From Methylopila sp. 73B (GTDB taxonomy: Bacteria; Pseudomonadota; Alphaproteobacteria; Rhizobiales; Methylopilaceae), in assembly GCF_000526315.1 (NCBI RefSeq), contig NZ_JAFV01000001.1:3784501-3848500 (forward strand): a stretch of DNA of 64,000 bases, written 5' to 3'. The notes beneath the pieces are model-generated. The model made no database searches, was not told the DNA's origin, and saw nothing but the letters and a program-made list of their open reading frames with translations. Position numbers and translations under genes: made by a program. Shown one piece after another: positions 1 through 10,050 of this stretch; positions within the stretch are counted from its first letter, which is position 1, and every line of letters starts with the position of its first letter.

Positions 1-435
1 CGTGCCGACCGTCTGCCCCCGGGTTTCCGCAGGCGCGGCGTTCGCCACGATCGGCAGCAGCATCTGCGCGGCGGTGGAGGCGACGCCGACCGCGAAGGAG
101 GCGGCGAAGAACGCCGCGCCGGACGGGGCGAGGGCGGTCGCGGCGAGCGCCAGCGCCGCGGCTCCGAGCGTCAGGGTGAGCAGGCGGCGGGTCTCGGTGA
201 GATCGACCAGCGGCGCGAGCAGGATGAGCCCGACGCCGTAGCCGATCTGTGTAAGCGAGACCACGCCGCTCGCAGCGGAGGGCGCCAGCGCGAGATCGCG
301 GGCGATCAGGTCCACCAGCGGCTGCGCGTAATAGAGGTTGGCGACGATCGCGCCGCAGGCGATGGCCGCGAACAGCACGAGCTTCTGGTCGGCCGCAGGC
401 GCGGCGCCGTCGGCCGTTTCGGCGACGTTCGTCAT
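1..435 (-). CDS. MFS transporter, N-terminal part (runs off the window)
   Basis: Reading the minus strand from an ATG at 433-435 gives an open frame of 145 codons that continues past base 1. The product starts with a short polar leader, then a hydrophobic helix containing ANLYYAQPL, then further helices separated by LVDLTETRR. This Asn-Leu-Tyr-Tyr-Ala-Gln-Pro segment and the short charged loop after helix 2 are typical of the AraJ/YgaY-like branch of 12-helix major facilitator exporters. Only about the first four helices lie here, so substrate and C-terminus are unknown. It is transcribed divergently from icd. A small dyad lies upstream of the start. I am sure of the superfamily but not of the role; drug or sugar efflux is the usual guess for this branch. 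Confidence 0.8.
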   Translation of the reverse strand, partial: MTNVAETADGAAPAADQKLVLFAAIACGAIVANLYYAQPLVDLIARDLALAPSAASGVVSLTQIGYGVGLILLAPLVDLTETRRLLTLTLGAAALALAATALAPSGAAFFAASFAVGVASTAAQMLLPIVANAAPAETRGQTVGT

Positions 436-471
436 GACGCTCTCCTCGAGGGCAGGAGCGCAGTTCTAGCG

Positions 472-485
472 TTCGCAAATGCGAA
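472..485. promoter_or_regulatory. Small inverted repeat in the MFS/icd divergent gap
   Basis: TTCGCA and TGCGAA arms are separated by two bases in the 189-bp gap between the divergent MFS and icd genes, about 37 bp upstream of the MFS start. It could be an operator, but the arms are short. Confidence 0.25.
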
Positions 486-624
486 AGCCACGCGCGTTTC
501 GCGCGGCGCTCCCTTGCGTTTCCGAGGCGTCGCCTTCTTCCGCAGCGCGGCCGGCGATGGTAGATGTCCGGCGACCCGCCGCTGCGCCAAAGCGCCGCGC
601 CTCACTGCGAAAGGCTGTCCGCCC

Positions 625-1836
625 ATGTCGAAGATCAAGGTCGCCAACCCCGTCGTCGAGCTCGACGGCGACGAGATGACGCGGATCATTTGGCAGTACA
701 TCAAGGACAAGCTGATCCACCCCTATCTGGACGTCGACCTGCACTACTACGACCTCGGCGTCGAGAACCGGGACGCCACCGAGGACAAGGTGACGGTCGA
801 GGCCGCCGAGGCGATCAAGACGCACGGCGTGGGCGTGAAGTGCGCGACCATCACCCCCGACGAGCAGCGCGTCGAGGAGTTCAAGCTCAAGAAGATGTGG
901 CGCTCGCCGAACGGCACGATCCGCAACATCCTCGGCGGCGTGATCTTCCGCGAGCCGATCATCTGCAAGAACGTGCCGCGGCTGGTGCCGGGCTGGACGC
1001 AGCCGATCGTCGTCGGCCGCCACGCCTTCGGCGACCAGTACCGCGCGACCGACTTCAAGTTCCCGGGCAAGGGCAAGCTGACGATCAAGTTCGTCGGCGA
1101 GGACGGCCAGACCATCGAGCATGAGGTGTTCGACGCGCCAGGCTCCGGCGTCGCCATGGCGATGTACAACCTCGACGACTCGATCCGCGACTTCGCCCGC
1201 GCCTCGCTGAACTACGGCCTCAACCGCGGCTTCCCGGTCTACCTCTCCACCAAGAACACGATCCTCAAGGCCTACGACGGCCGGTTCAAGGACATCTTCC
1301 AGGAGGTCTACGAGGCCGAATTCAAGGACCAGTTCGCCGCCAAGAAGATCTGGTACGAGCACCGCCTGATTGACGACATGGTGGCCTCGGCGCTGAAGTG
1401 GTCCGGCGGCTACGTTTGGGCCTGCAAGAACTACGACGGCGACGTGCAGTCCGACACGGTGGCGCAGGGCTTCGGCTCGCTCGGCCTGATGACCTCGGTG
1501 CTGACGACGCCGGACGGCCGGGTCATGGAGGCGGAAGCCGCCCACGGCACCGTCACCCGCCACTACCGCGAGCACCAGAAGGGCAAGGCGACGTCCACGA
1601 ACTCGATCGCCTCGATCTTCGCCTGGACCCGCGGCCTCGGCCACCGCGCCAAGCTCGACGACAACGCCGAGCTCAAGCGCTTCGGCGAGACGCTGGAGAA
1701 GGTCTGCGTGGACACGGTCGAGAGCGGGTTCATGACGAAGGACCTGGCGCTGCTCGTCGGCGACCAGCAGACCTGGCTTACGACCACGGGCTTCCTCGAC
1801 AAGATCGACGCCAATCTGCAGAAGGCGATGGCCTGA
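625..1836 (+). CDS. icd: NADP-dependent isocitrate dehydrogenase
   Basis: The 403-residue product converts isocitrate to 2-oxoglutarate and CO2 with NADP+ in the TCA cycle, in the cytoplasm. It belongs to the homodimeric eukaryotic-like IDH subfamily of about 400 residues: the N-terminus reads [18 protein letters not shown], the mid-region has [12 protein letters not shown], and the metal/substrate region has [10 protein letters not shown] followed by the conserved NYDGDVQSD. The frame is open upstream to 514, but the family N-terminus (MSKIKV) starts at 625, so this start is preferred. A strong bidirectional hairpin follows the stop. The gene appears to be monocistronic. Confidence 0.97.
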   Translation: MSKIKVANPVVELDGDEMTRIIWQYIKDKLIHPYLDVDLHYYDLGVENRDATEDKVTVEAAEAIKTHGVGVKCATITPDEQRVEEFKLKKMWRSPNGTIRNILGGVIFREPIICKNVPRLVPGWTQPIVVGRHAFGDQYRATDFKFPGKGKLTIKFVGEDGQTIEHEVFDAPGSGVAMAMYNLDDSIRDFARASLNYGLNRGFPVYLSTKNTILKAYDGRFKDIFQEVYEAEFKDQFAAKKIWYEHRLIDDMVASALKWSGGYVWACKNYDGDVQSDTVAQGFGSLGLMTSVLTTPDGRVMEAEAAHGTVTRHYREHQKGKATSTNSIASIFAWTRGLGHRAKLDDNAELKRFGETLEKVCVDTVESGFMTKDLALLVGDQQTWLTTTGFLDKIDANLQKAMA

Positions 1837-1858
1837 ACTCACGCGTTCCGCGCAAAAC

Positions 1859-1888
1859 AAAACGGGCGGCCCAAGGGCCGCCCGTTTT
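1859..1888. terminator. Bidirectional Rho-independent terminator between icd and the SH3 gene
   Basis: Fourteen-base arms beginning AAAACGGGCGG and ending CCGCCCGTTTT flank a two-base centre. The outer A/T runs give a U-tract on either strand, so it can end both icd (plus) and the convergent SH3-domain gene (minus). Confidence 0.85.
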
Positions 1889-1908
1889 CGTTTCGACGCG
1901 AGGTCGAC

Positions 1909-2730
1909 CTAGCGGTCGCCACGCTCCCGACCGCCGCCGCGCTCGCCGCCGCCACGTTCGCCGCCGCCTCCGCGGCCGCCACGATCAAACCCGCCCCGAT
2001 CGCCGCCGCGATCACCGCCGCGATCGAAGCCCCCACGATCCCCGCCACGCTCGCCACGCCCGCGGTCTCCGCCCCGGTCGCCTCCGAAAACGCCGAGGCC
2101 TTCAGGCCGGCCGCCGCCACGGTCCATGCGCTCGACGCGACGGTCGTCGCCCCGGTCGCGGATGCGCTCGCGACGGTCGTCGATGCGCTCGCGGCGTTCA
2201 TCGCGCCGCCGATCGTCGATCCGCTCCCGGCGGTCGTCGCGACGCGACTCCCAGCGCTCATGATTGCGGCGGTCGCGGATGTTCCAGTTAACGTCGCGCC
2301 GCCACGAGTCCCGCCGCCAGCCGCCGTAGCCGGGACGGTCGTTGTACCAGCGGCCGCCGTAGAAATAGAGCCCGTTGGTGTAATAGTACGGCCGGCTTTC
2401 GTAATAGCCGCTGATCTCGTAGCCGGGGACCAGATACTCCTCCTCCTCGACCACGACGCGGGACGGGGCCGAACCGCCGATGTCCAGATAGCTGGCGCTG
2501 GCGAAGCCCGACCCGCTTGCGCCCATGCTGATCTCGCACCATCCGGCCGAGCAGCCGATAACGTTGACCCGCTCGCCCGCAGGCAGCGAGTCGACGACGG
2601 AGTAGCCCGTGCCGGGCCCGGATCGGACGTTGAGGTCCGTGGTGGCGATGGCCGGGGCGGCGATCGCGGCGCCGGCCGTCAGCGCGAGAACGCCCGCGGC
2701 GGCCAGCAGCGACTTGGCTGTGGTGAGCAT
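1909..2730 (-). CDS. Exported SH3-domain protein with an Arg/Gly/Asp-rich tail
   Basis: The 273-residue product has a clear Sec signal peptide (LLAAAGVLALTAGAAIA, cleavage after about residue 24). A bacterial SH3 (SH3b) domain follows at about residues 28-85, with the hallmark TTDLNVRSGPGTGY and a GWCEI motif. A Tyr/Trp-rich segment (about 95-150) comes next. The last 120 residues are low-complexity: first repeated DDRRERIDDRR blocks, then RGGDRGG repeats. SH3b domains usually bind cell-wall peptides, so a periplasmic role is likely. Such alphaproteobacterial SH3 proteins with RG-rich tails are common but uncharacterised. The repeat tail is likely to be disordered and prone to length change. 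Confidence 0.85.
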   Translation of the reverse strand: MLTTAKSLLAAAGVLALTAGAAIAAPAIATTDLNVRSGPGTGYSVVDSLPAGERVNVIGCSAGWCEISMGASGSGFASASYLDIGGSAPSRVVVEEEEYLVPGYEISGYYESRPYYYTNGLYFYGGRWYNDRPGYGGWRRDSWRRDVNWNIRDRRNHERWESRRDDRRERIDDRRRDERRERIDDRRERIRDRGDDRRVERMDRGGGRPEGLGVFGGDRGGDRGRGERGGDRGGFDRGGDRGGDRGGFDRGGRGGGGERGGGERGGGRERGDR

Positions 2731-2901
2731 GACGTCGAAACTCCCTGGGTCTGTCGTTGTTGTCTCTCAGCGGGATCCCCGCCCGGCTCCTCGAACCCCG
2801 CCGCGCGGCCGAACTGTGCGCCCGCGTGCGTCAGGAACGCGCGAGCCCGAGCGAAAGTTTCACATCTCAAAGCTGGGAAAAATGGCGGTGGTGCGGCGGG
2901 T

Positions 2902-3702
2902 TCAAGGCCGAGCGGACGCTTCTCCCACCTCGGCCAGGGCGCGCGCGGCGCCTTGCTGCAGGAACGCGAGATCGGGGCCCAGGCAGACGAACGGGAATCC
3001 GCGGCGCACGTAGTCGGCGGCGAACGCCGGCGTGTTGGCGAAGATCGCCGCGGGCTTCTTCGCGCGCTGGGCCGCGGCGACGATGGCGTCGAGCGCGTCG
3101 GTCACGGCGGGGTGGTCGGGATCGACGGCCGCGCCTCCGCTGAGCGCGACGGACAGGTCGTTGGGTCCGATCAGCACGCCGTCGAGGCCCTCGACCGCGA
3201 GAATGTCGTCGAGCGCGGCCAGCGCCTCGGCGGTCTCGATCATGGCGAGCGCGAGCGTCCGACGGTTCGCTTCCGCGAGGTAGCCGTCGCGCGACAGGCC
3301 TGAGAACGAGAGCCCGCGGTTCGGACCCCAGCTCCGCCGACCCGTCGGCGGGAACTTCACCGCCGCCACGAAGGCCCGCGCCATGGCGACGTCGTCGATC
3401 ATCGGAGCGATCACCCCGGCCGCGCCGGCGTCGAGCGCCTGCGCCGCGAGCGCGAAGCCGTCGAGCGGCAGGCGCACCAAGGCGGGCCGCGCCGCGAGAG
3501 CCGCCGCCGCGATCCCTTCGACGATGCGGTCGAAGGTCGCGAACCCATGCTGGGCGTCGAGGGTGACGGACGCGAAGCCCGCGCGGGCGATCGTCTCCAC
3601 CACCAGCGTGGAGGGCGCCTGGACCCAGCCGTTGAGATGCGGCGCGCCATTGGCGAGCGACGCCGCGCCGAGCGCGCCCGGACCAACCGCGGTCGAGGTC
3701 AT
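2902..3702 (-). CDS. HpcH/HpaI aldolase/citrate-lyase family protein
   Basis: The 266-residue product is a class II (metal-dependent) pyruvate aldolase of the HpaI type. These enzymes cleave 2-keto-3-deoxy acids or 4-hydroxy-2-oxo acids to pyruvate plus an aldehyde. Visible family signatures are the catalytic His region DAQHG, the pyruvate-binding Arg in VRLPLDG, and the metal ligands in MIETAEA (Glu) and GPNDLS (Asp). The start at 3702 has GGAG seven bases upstream and matches the family N-terminus better than the longer open frame. The true substrate (2-dehydro-3-deoxyglucarate, rhamnonate or hydroxy-oxoheptanedioate) cannot be read from sequence. The DUF1476 gene lies 28 bp upstream on the same strand. 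Confidence 0.9.
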   Translation of the reverse strand: MTSTAVGPGALGAASLANGAPHLNGWVQAPSTLVVETIARAGFASVTLDAQHGFATFDRIVEGIAAAALAARPALVRLPLDGFALAAQALDAGAAGVIAPMIDDVAMARAFVAAVKFPPTGRRSWGPNRGLSFSGLSRDGYLAEANRRTLALAMIETAEALAALDDILAVEGLDGVLIGPNDLSVALSGGAAVDPDHPAVTDALDAIVAAAQRAKKPAAIFANTPAFAADYVRRGFPFVCLGPDLAFLQQGAARALAEVGEASARP

Positions 3703-3730
3703 GCACGGGCTCCGGATGTGGGGAAAGGCG

Positions 3731-4051
3731 TCATTCGGTCTTAAGCTGGGCGACGGCGAGCACCAGGAGCTCCGCCATCTTCCTGCGGAGATCGAGGTCG
3801 GCGACCTCGACGCCGCGGTGGTCGAAGTCGCGGCGCACCTTGCGGAACACGTCGTCGTCGCCCGGCTCCTCGAAGTCGGCGAGCAGCACCGCCTTGGCGT
3901 AGGCCTGCGCCTCCTCACCCTGCTTGCCGAGCGCCTCGGCGGCCCAAAGCCCCAGCAGCCGGTTTCGCCTGGCGTAGGCGCTGAACTTCATCGTCTCGTC
4001 GTGCACGAACATGGCCTCGAAAGCCTGCTCGCGTTGATCGAAGGTTGTCAT
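3731..4051 (-). CDS. DUF1476 protein, alphaproteobacterial F1-ATPase zeta/inhibitor type
   Basis: The 106-residue product begins MTTFDQREQAFE and contains ARRNRLLGLWAAE and a LADFEEPG motif. These are the signatures of DUF1476, which includes the zeta subunit that blocks ATP hydrolysis by F1F0-ATP synthase in Paracoccus. The N-terminal stretch is the inhibitory region in that protein. An in-frame ATG four codons upstream (4063) with GGGA before it is possible; I prefer 4051 because family members start with MTTFD. It may be co-transcribed with the aldolase downstream. Confidence 0.85.
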   Translation of the reverse strand: MTTFDQREQAFEAMFVHDETMKFSAYARRNRLLGLWAAEALGKQGEEAQAYAKAVLLADFEEPGDDDVFRKVRRDFDHRGVEVADLDLRRKMAELLVLAVAQLKTE

Positions 4052-4302
4052 CGTGGTTTCCATGCCGTCCCGTCGGTCGCGCGGTGCCGCCCGACGCCAC
4101 TACATCCGGCAATTATGGCGAAGCCACGCGCCTTTGGCGTCTAATCCTTAGACTATCGTCACCGGCCGGAAGGGCTTCGCGATCGCCGCCCCCGATCGCC
4201 TTGGCATTCGCCAAGCGCGGTCTTACATTGCGCTCGGCGGCTTAAGGCCCCGAGCGTCTCGCTTGGGCCCTCGGCCGCCGCGCCGGTTGCGAAAGGCCCG
4301 CA

Positions 4303-6216
<1,914 letters not shown>

Positions 6217-6242
6217 CGCGTCAGCGTCATCTCGAACGCATC

Positions 6243-6269
6243 AAAGGCCGACCCTCGGGGCCGGCCTTT
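6243..6269 (+). terminator. Terminator after ftsH
   Basis: AAAGGCCGACCC and GGGCCGGCCTTT form a 12-bp stem with one mismatch and a 3-base loop. A T-rich tail (TTTGTCGTTT) follows 27 bp after the ftsH stop. Confidence 0.8.
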
Positions 6270-6382
6270 GTCGTTTCAGAGCCTGCGTTTCGCACAAATA
6301 GCGTTCGAAGCTGAGGTGCGTTTCGGCGGGTCCGGCGGCCAAAGTAACGGATCCGTGAAGCCAAAAGTTCACCTCGCTTAAG

Positions 6383-6407
6383 GGAACATCTCTCGCCCCG
6401 ACGAGTT
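6383..6407 (+). promoter_or_regulatory. EcfG-type (general stress sigma) promoter
   Basis: GGAAC at 6383-6387 and AGTT at 6404-6407 are separated by 16 bases, matching the GGAAC-N16/17-CGTT pattern of alphaproteobacterial EcfG/RpoE2 promoters except for the first base of the -10. It lies 41 bp before the start of the small exported-protein gene, which is the right geometry for a short leader. Confidence 0.55.
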
Positions 6408-6448
6408 GTCATCCGAAGATCGAACAACAAACTCGATAGGGAAAACCC

Positions 6449-6778
6449 ATGCGACATCTCATTCTCGCCGCCGCCTTCAGCGCTCTCGCTCTTGGAGCCG
6501 CTCAGGCGCAGGACAAACCCACGACGCCCTCGACCATGGACAAGGGTTCGACATCGGCCCCGAACGACCCCGCGAAGACGACCTCGCCGGGCACCACCGG
6601 GGCGATGAACAACACCACTGGCGGCGTGGCCACCAGCCCGCAGGACGTGCAGCGTCAGCAGGAAGGCAAGGACACCGCGGCGCAAGGCGGCGAGAAGCGT
6701 CCGGGCGCCATGGGCGCCGACCCGTCCAAGCACTCCCCCGGCACCGTAGGCGCGACGCCCGGCCAGCAGCCGAAGTAA
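6449..6778 (+). CDS. Small exported Thr/Gly/Pro-rich protein of unknown function
   Basis: The 109-residue product has a Sec signal peptide (LILAAAFSALALGAAQA, cleavage after about residue 20). The mature region is polar, has no cysteine or aromatic residues, and is rich in Thr, Gly, Pro, Asn and Gln, so it is likely to be disordered in the periplasm. I do not recognise a domain. It stands alone between two terminators and behind an EcfG-type promoter, suggesting a periplasmic protein made under general stress. Similar short, repetitive exported proteins are widespread in Hyphomicrobiales and usually annotated as hypothetical. Confidence 0.75.
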   Translation: MRHLILAAAFSALALGAAQAQDKPTTPSTMDKGSTSAPNDPAKTTSPGTTGAMNNTTGGVATSPQDVQRQQEGKDTAAQGGEKRPGAMGADPSKHSPGTVGATPGQQPK

Positions 6779-6804
6779 GCTAAACGCAGGCTTGACCTAA
6801 AACC

Positions 6805-6831
6805 ACGGCCGTCCGGTTACCGGGCGGCCGT
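6805..6831 (+). terminator. Terminator after the small exported-protein gene
   Basis: ACGGCCGTCCGG and CCGGGCGGCCGT pair around a TTA loop (one G-T pair), followed by TTTGCTGTGTT. Confidence 0.75.
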
Positions 6832-6925
6832 TTGCTGTGTTACAGGACCGGCGCGTGACTTCGGCGGCGCGCCGCCCACATATCGTGCTGCGTCCCTGAG
6901 GCGCGTGGATGATTGCGGAGGGGCG

Positions 6926-7942
6926 ATGAGCGTCGGTTTGATCGCGTTGCTGGATGATGTCGCGGCCATCGCCAAGGTGGCGGCGGCGTCGCTCGACGAC
7001 ATCGCCGCACAGACCGCCAAGGCCGGCGCCAAGGCGGCGGGCGTCGTGATCGACGACGCCGCGGTGACGCCGCGCTACGTCGTCGGCTTCAAGCCCGATC
7101 GCGAGTTGCCGATCGTGTGGCGGATCGCCATCGGGTCAATCCGCAACAAGCTGCTGATCCTGCTGCCGGCCTGCCTCCTGCTCAGCGCCTTCGCGCCCTG
7201 GCTGATCATGCCGCTGCTGATGCTGGGCGGCGCCTATCTCTGCTACGAGGGCGTCGAGAAGATCGTGGAGGCCCTGTTTCATCACGAGAACCGCGCGGCC
7301 GAAGAAGCTCCCAAGGACCAAGCCGCCGCGACCGGGCTCGAAGAGGCCAAGATCGCCGGCGCGATCAAGACGGATTTCATCCTCTCCGCGGAGATCATGG
7401 CGATCACGCTCTCGGGCATCCCGGCCGACGACAGCGTGTGGATGAAGGCTGCGGTGCTCGCCGCCGTGGGTCTAGCGATCACGGCGGCGGTCTATGGCGT
7501 CGTCGCGCTTATCGTAAAGGCGGACGACGTCGGTGTCGCGATGGCGAAGACGCCCGACGCCTCTTCCCTCGCCGGCCTGCGGCGGGCGTTCGGGCGCGGC
7601 CTCGTCGTCGGCATGCCGGTGTTTCTCAAAGCGCTCGCGGTGGTCGGCACCGCCGCCATGGTCTGGGTCGGCGGCGGCATCATCGTGCACGGGCTCGAAG
7701 GCTTGCTGCCGGCGCTCGCCCACGGGATCGAAGGCGTCGCCGAGGCCGCGGCGCACGCCCTTCCGTTCGCGGCCGGCGCCGTGCGCTGGATCGTGGCGGC
7801 GGCCGGGGCGGGCGTCGTCGGGCTGATCGTCGGCGCCGCCTTGGTGCCGCTGGTCAGCTACGTCATCGCGCCGATCGCCCGCGCCGTGACGCCAGCCAAG
7901 GCCAAGCCGACGTCGAGCGCGCCGACGACCAAAAGCGCCTGA
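6926..7942 (+). CDS. DUF808 family inner-membrane protein (YedI-like)
   Basis: The 338-residue product begins MSVGLIALLDDVAAIAKVAAASLDDIAAQ, which is the very conserved N-terminus of DUF808/YedI proteins. It is followed by PRYVVGFKPDRELPI and then a set of membrane helices (roughly residues 75-115, 160-205, 235-265 and 285-325) with Gly- and Ala-rich character. The start at 6926 has GGAGGGGCG immediately upstream and is preferred over an ATG seven codons earlier. YedI-type proteins are integral membrane proteins without a firmly assigned function. The C-terminal 15 residues are Pro/Thr/Lys-rich. The gene stands alone, convergent with the alkyltransferase gene. Confidence 0.9.
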   Translation: MSVGLIALLDDVAAIAKVAAASLDDIAAQTAKAGAKAAGVVIDDAAVTPRYVVGFKPDRELPIVWRIAIGSIRNKLLILLPACLLLSAFAPWLIMPLLMLGGAYLCYEGVEKIVEALFHHENRAAEEAPKDQAAATGLEEAKIAGAIKTDFILSAEIMAITLSGIPADDSVWMKAAVLAAVGLAITAAVYGVVALIVKADDVGVAMAKTPDASSLAGLRRAFGRGLVVGMPVFLKALAVVGTAAMVWVGGGIIVHGLEGLLPALAHGIEGVAEAAAHALPFAAGAVRWIVAAAGAGVVGLIVGAALVPLVSYVIAPIARAVTPAKAKPTSSAPTTKSA

Positions 7943-7964
7943 CGGCCGACCGGAGCCTAAGGCG

Positions 7965-8480
7965 TCACGCCGCCGGGGCGAACAGTTCGCTCTGGGCGGC
8001 GGACCCGCGTTCGAGCGCCAGCAGGTAGGCCTTGGCGGCGAGCCCGCCTGCGAACCCCGTGAGCTTGCCGGTCGCTCCCACCACCCGATGGCATGGCGCG
8101 ACGATCGAGAGCGGATTGCGCCCGTTCGCGGCGCCCACCGCCCGCGACGCGTCGGGACGCCCGATCGCGGCCGCAAGCGCGCCGTAGCTGCGGGTCTCGC
8201 CGAAGGGGATCGCGAGCAGCGCCCGCCACACCTCCGTCTGGAACGGCGTGCCCTGAAGGTCGAGCTCGAGATCGAAGGTCCGCCGTTCGCCCCGGAAGTA
8301 CTCGTCGAGTTGCGCCTCCGCGCGGTCGAGGGTCGCTCGCGCGTCGCCCTCGGGCGCCGGCCCCAGCCGCACCCGGCGGGGATCGTCGTTCTCCCACAGC
8401 ACCGCCGCCAGCCCGCGGCCGCTTGCGACCAGCGTGAGGCGTCCGACCGGCGACGGCGTCTCCCTGCGCGCGTAATCCAT
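7965..8480 (-). CDS. ogt: Methylated-DNA--[protein]-cysteine S-methyltransferase
   Basis: The 171-residue product repairs O6-methylguanine by transferring the alkyl group to its own cysteine. The active-site motif PCHRV is at residues 129-133 (Cys130). It is preceded by the helix-turn-helix that inserts into the minor groove ([16 protein letters not shown]) with its Arg finger in [13 protein letters not shown]. The N-terminal domain is short and there is no AdaA-like zinc domain, so it is of the Ogt/AdaB type. ATG at 8480 starts a typical N-terminus ([13 protein letters not shown]); the longer open frame upstream is not supported. It is divergent from dadA. Confidence 0.93.
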   Translation of the reverse strand: MDYARRETPSPVGRLTLVASGRGLAAVLWENDDPRRVRLGPAPEGDARATLDRAEAQLDEYFRGERRTFDLELDLQGTPFQTEVWRALLAIPFGETRSYGALAAAIGRPDASRAVGAANGRNPLSIVAPCHRVVGATGKLTGFAGGLAAKAYLLALERGSAAQSELFAPAA

Positions 8481-8667
8481 GGGCTCGGCTCCCCGACCGC
8501 GTCGACGTCGTTCGACGTTCGCCACGAATCGGCCCCGAGGTCCAGCGGCTCTGCGCTCACGTCCGATCTGTCCTGCGCGGTCGCAATCCGGCGGACGCCG
8601 CTGCGCTTCTTGGGCTATGACGGTCTCGGCGGGCCGCCGACGGCGTCTCGACGGCAAGGGGGCGTTC

Positions 8668-9939
8668 ATGCGGGTTCTGGTGCTCGGCGGCGGCGTCGTG
8701 GGCGTGACGACGGCCTACTACCTGGCGAAGGCCGGGCATGCGGTGACGGTGGTCGATCGCCAGCCCGGCGCCGGGCTCGAGACCAGCTTCGCCAACGCCG
8801 GGCAGGTCTCTCCCGGCTACTCGTCGCCCTGGGCCGCCCCGGGCATCCCGGTGAAGGCGCTGAAGTGGCTGATGATGCGCCACCGGCCGCTGGTGGTCTG
8901 GCCGCAGCTGTCGCCCGAGCTCTACGGCTGGCTCGCCCGCATGCTCGCGAACTGCACCGAGGCGGCCTACGAGCGCAACAAGGGCCGCATGGTCCGGATC
9001 GCGGAGTACAGCCGCGACGCCCTGCGCGCGCTGCGCGCGGAGACCGGGATCGCCTACGACCACCGGGAGCGGGGCACGCTGCAGCTGTTCCGCACGCAGC
9101 AGCAGCTTGACCATGTCCGCGACGACACCCGCGTGCTCGACGTCTACGGCGTGCCCTACGAGGCGCTCGACCCCGCAGGCTGCGTCGCGGCGGAGCCGGC
9201 GCTCGCGCATGTCGCGGGGATCTTCGTCGGCGGCCTGCGGCTGCCGGGCGACGAAACCGGCGACGCGCATCTGTTCACCCAGCGCTTGGCCGTGATCTGC
9301 GAGGGCCTCGGCGTGAGCTTCCGCTACGGCGTGGCGATCGCCAGCGTGGAGGCGGACGGCGACCGGGTTACGGGCGTCCGGACCACCTCCCGCGAGGCGC
9401 TGCGCGCGGACGCCTATGTGGCGGCGCTCGGCAGCTACACACCGGCGCTGCTGCGCCCGCATCGCATCGCCCTGCCGGTCTACCCCGTGAAGGGCTATTC
9501 CCTGACGCTGCCGGTGACCAATCCGGACGGCGCTCCGCAGTCGACCGTGATGGACGAGACCTTCAAGGTCGCGATCACCCGGCTCGGCGACCGCATCCGC
9601 GTCGGCGGCACCGCGGAGCTCGCGGGCTTCAGCAGCGCGCTGCGGGCCCCGCGGCGGGCGACGCTGGCGCGCTCGGTCAGCGACCTGTTTCCGACCGGCG
9701 GCGATCTTACCGCGGCGAGTTTCTGGACCGGGCTGCGGCCCATGACGCCGGATGGAACGCCGATCGTCGGCGCGACGCGGCTCGGCAACCTCTTCACGAA
9801 CACCGGCCACGGCACGCTCGGCTGGACCATGGCCTGCGGCTCCGGCCGCGTGCTTGCGGACCTCATCTCCGGCCGCGCGCCCGAGATCGCCAGCGACGAC
9901 CTCGCCGCGAGCCGTTATCTGCAGGCCATTCCCGCCTGA
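8668..9939 (+). CDS. dadA: D-amino acid dehydrogenase (DadA-type FAD oxidoreductase)
   Basis: The 423-residue flavoprotein oxidises D-amino acids to 2-oxo acids plus ammonia and feeds electrons to the respiratory chain. The N-terminus carries the Rossmann motif [19 protein letters not shown] with the acidic strand-2 residue in [18 protein letters not shown], the last part being the DadA signature. The C-terminal FAD/substrate part has [14 protein letters not shown] and [15 protein letters not shown]. Length fits the family (about 416-434). It lies 111 bp upstream of an aldehyde dehydrogenase gene; the two could form a small amino-acid catabolic unit. A related proline or sarcosine-type substrate cannot be excluded. 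Confidence 0.9.
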   Translation: MRVLVLGGGVVGVTTAYYLAKAGHAVTVVDRQPGAGLETSFANAGQVSPGYSSPWAAPGIPVKALKWLMMRHRPLVVWPQLSPELYGWLARMLANCTEAAYERNKGRMVRIAEYSRDALRALRAETGIAYDHRERGTLQLFRTQQQLDHVRDDTRVLDVYGVPYEALDPAGCVAAEPALAHVAGIFVGGLRLPGDETGDAHLFTQRLAVICEGLGVSFRYGVAIASVEADGDRVTGVRTTSREALRADAYVAALGSYTPALLRPHRIALPVYPVKGYSLTLPVTNPDGAPQSTVMDETFKVAITRLGDRIRVGGTAELAGFSSALRAPRRATLARSVSDLFPTGGDLTAASFWTGLRPMTPDGTPIVGATRLGNLFTNTGHGTLGWTMACGSGRVLADLISGRAPEIASDDLAASRYLQAIPA

Positions 9940-10050
9940 CGTCCGCCCCCTGGCGGCCGCGCCGCGCCGCGACAGGTGTCCATCGATCAAGGCGAGCCCG
10001 CTCTGCGGGAGCGCCCGGTCTCAAAAAACTCCGACGCAAGGACGCACACC

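Noticed and set aside
466-1860. 464-codon open frame on the minus strand antisense to icd
   Set aside because: It is the high-GC mirror of icd codons; its product is a His/Arg/Val-rich sequence with no family features, while the plus strand encodes a complete isocitrate dehydrogenase.
2260-3303. 347-codon plus-strand frame across the SH3 and aldolase genes
   Set aside because: It crosses two genes on the other strand and an intergenic gap and has no recognisable domain.
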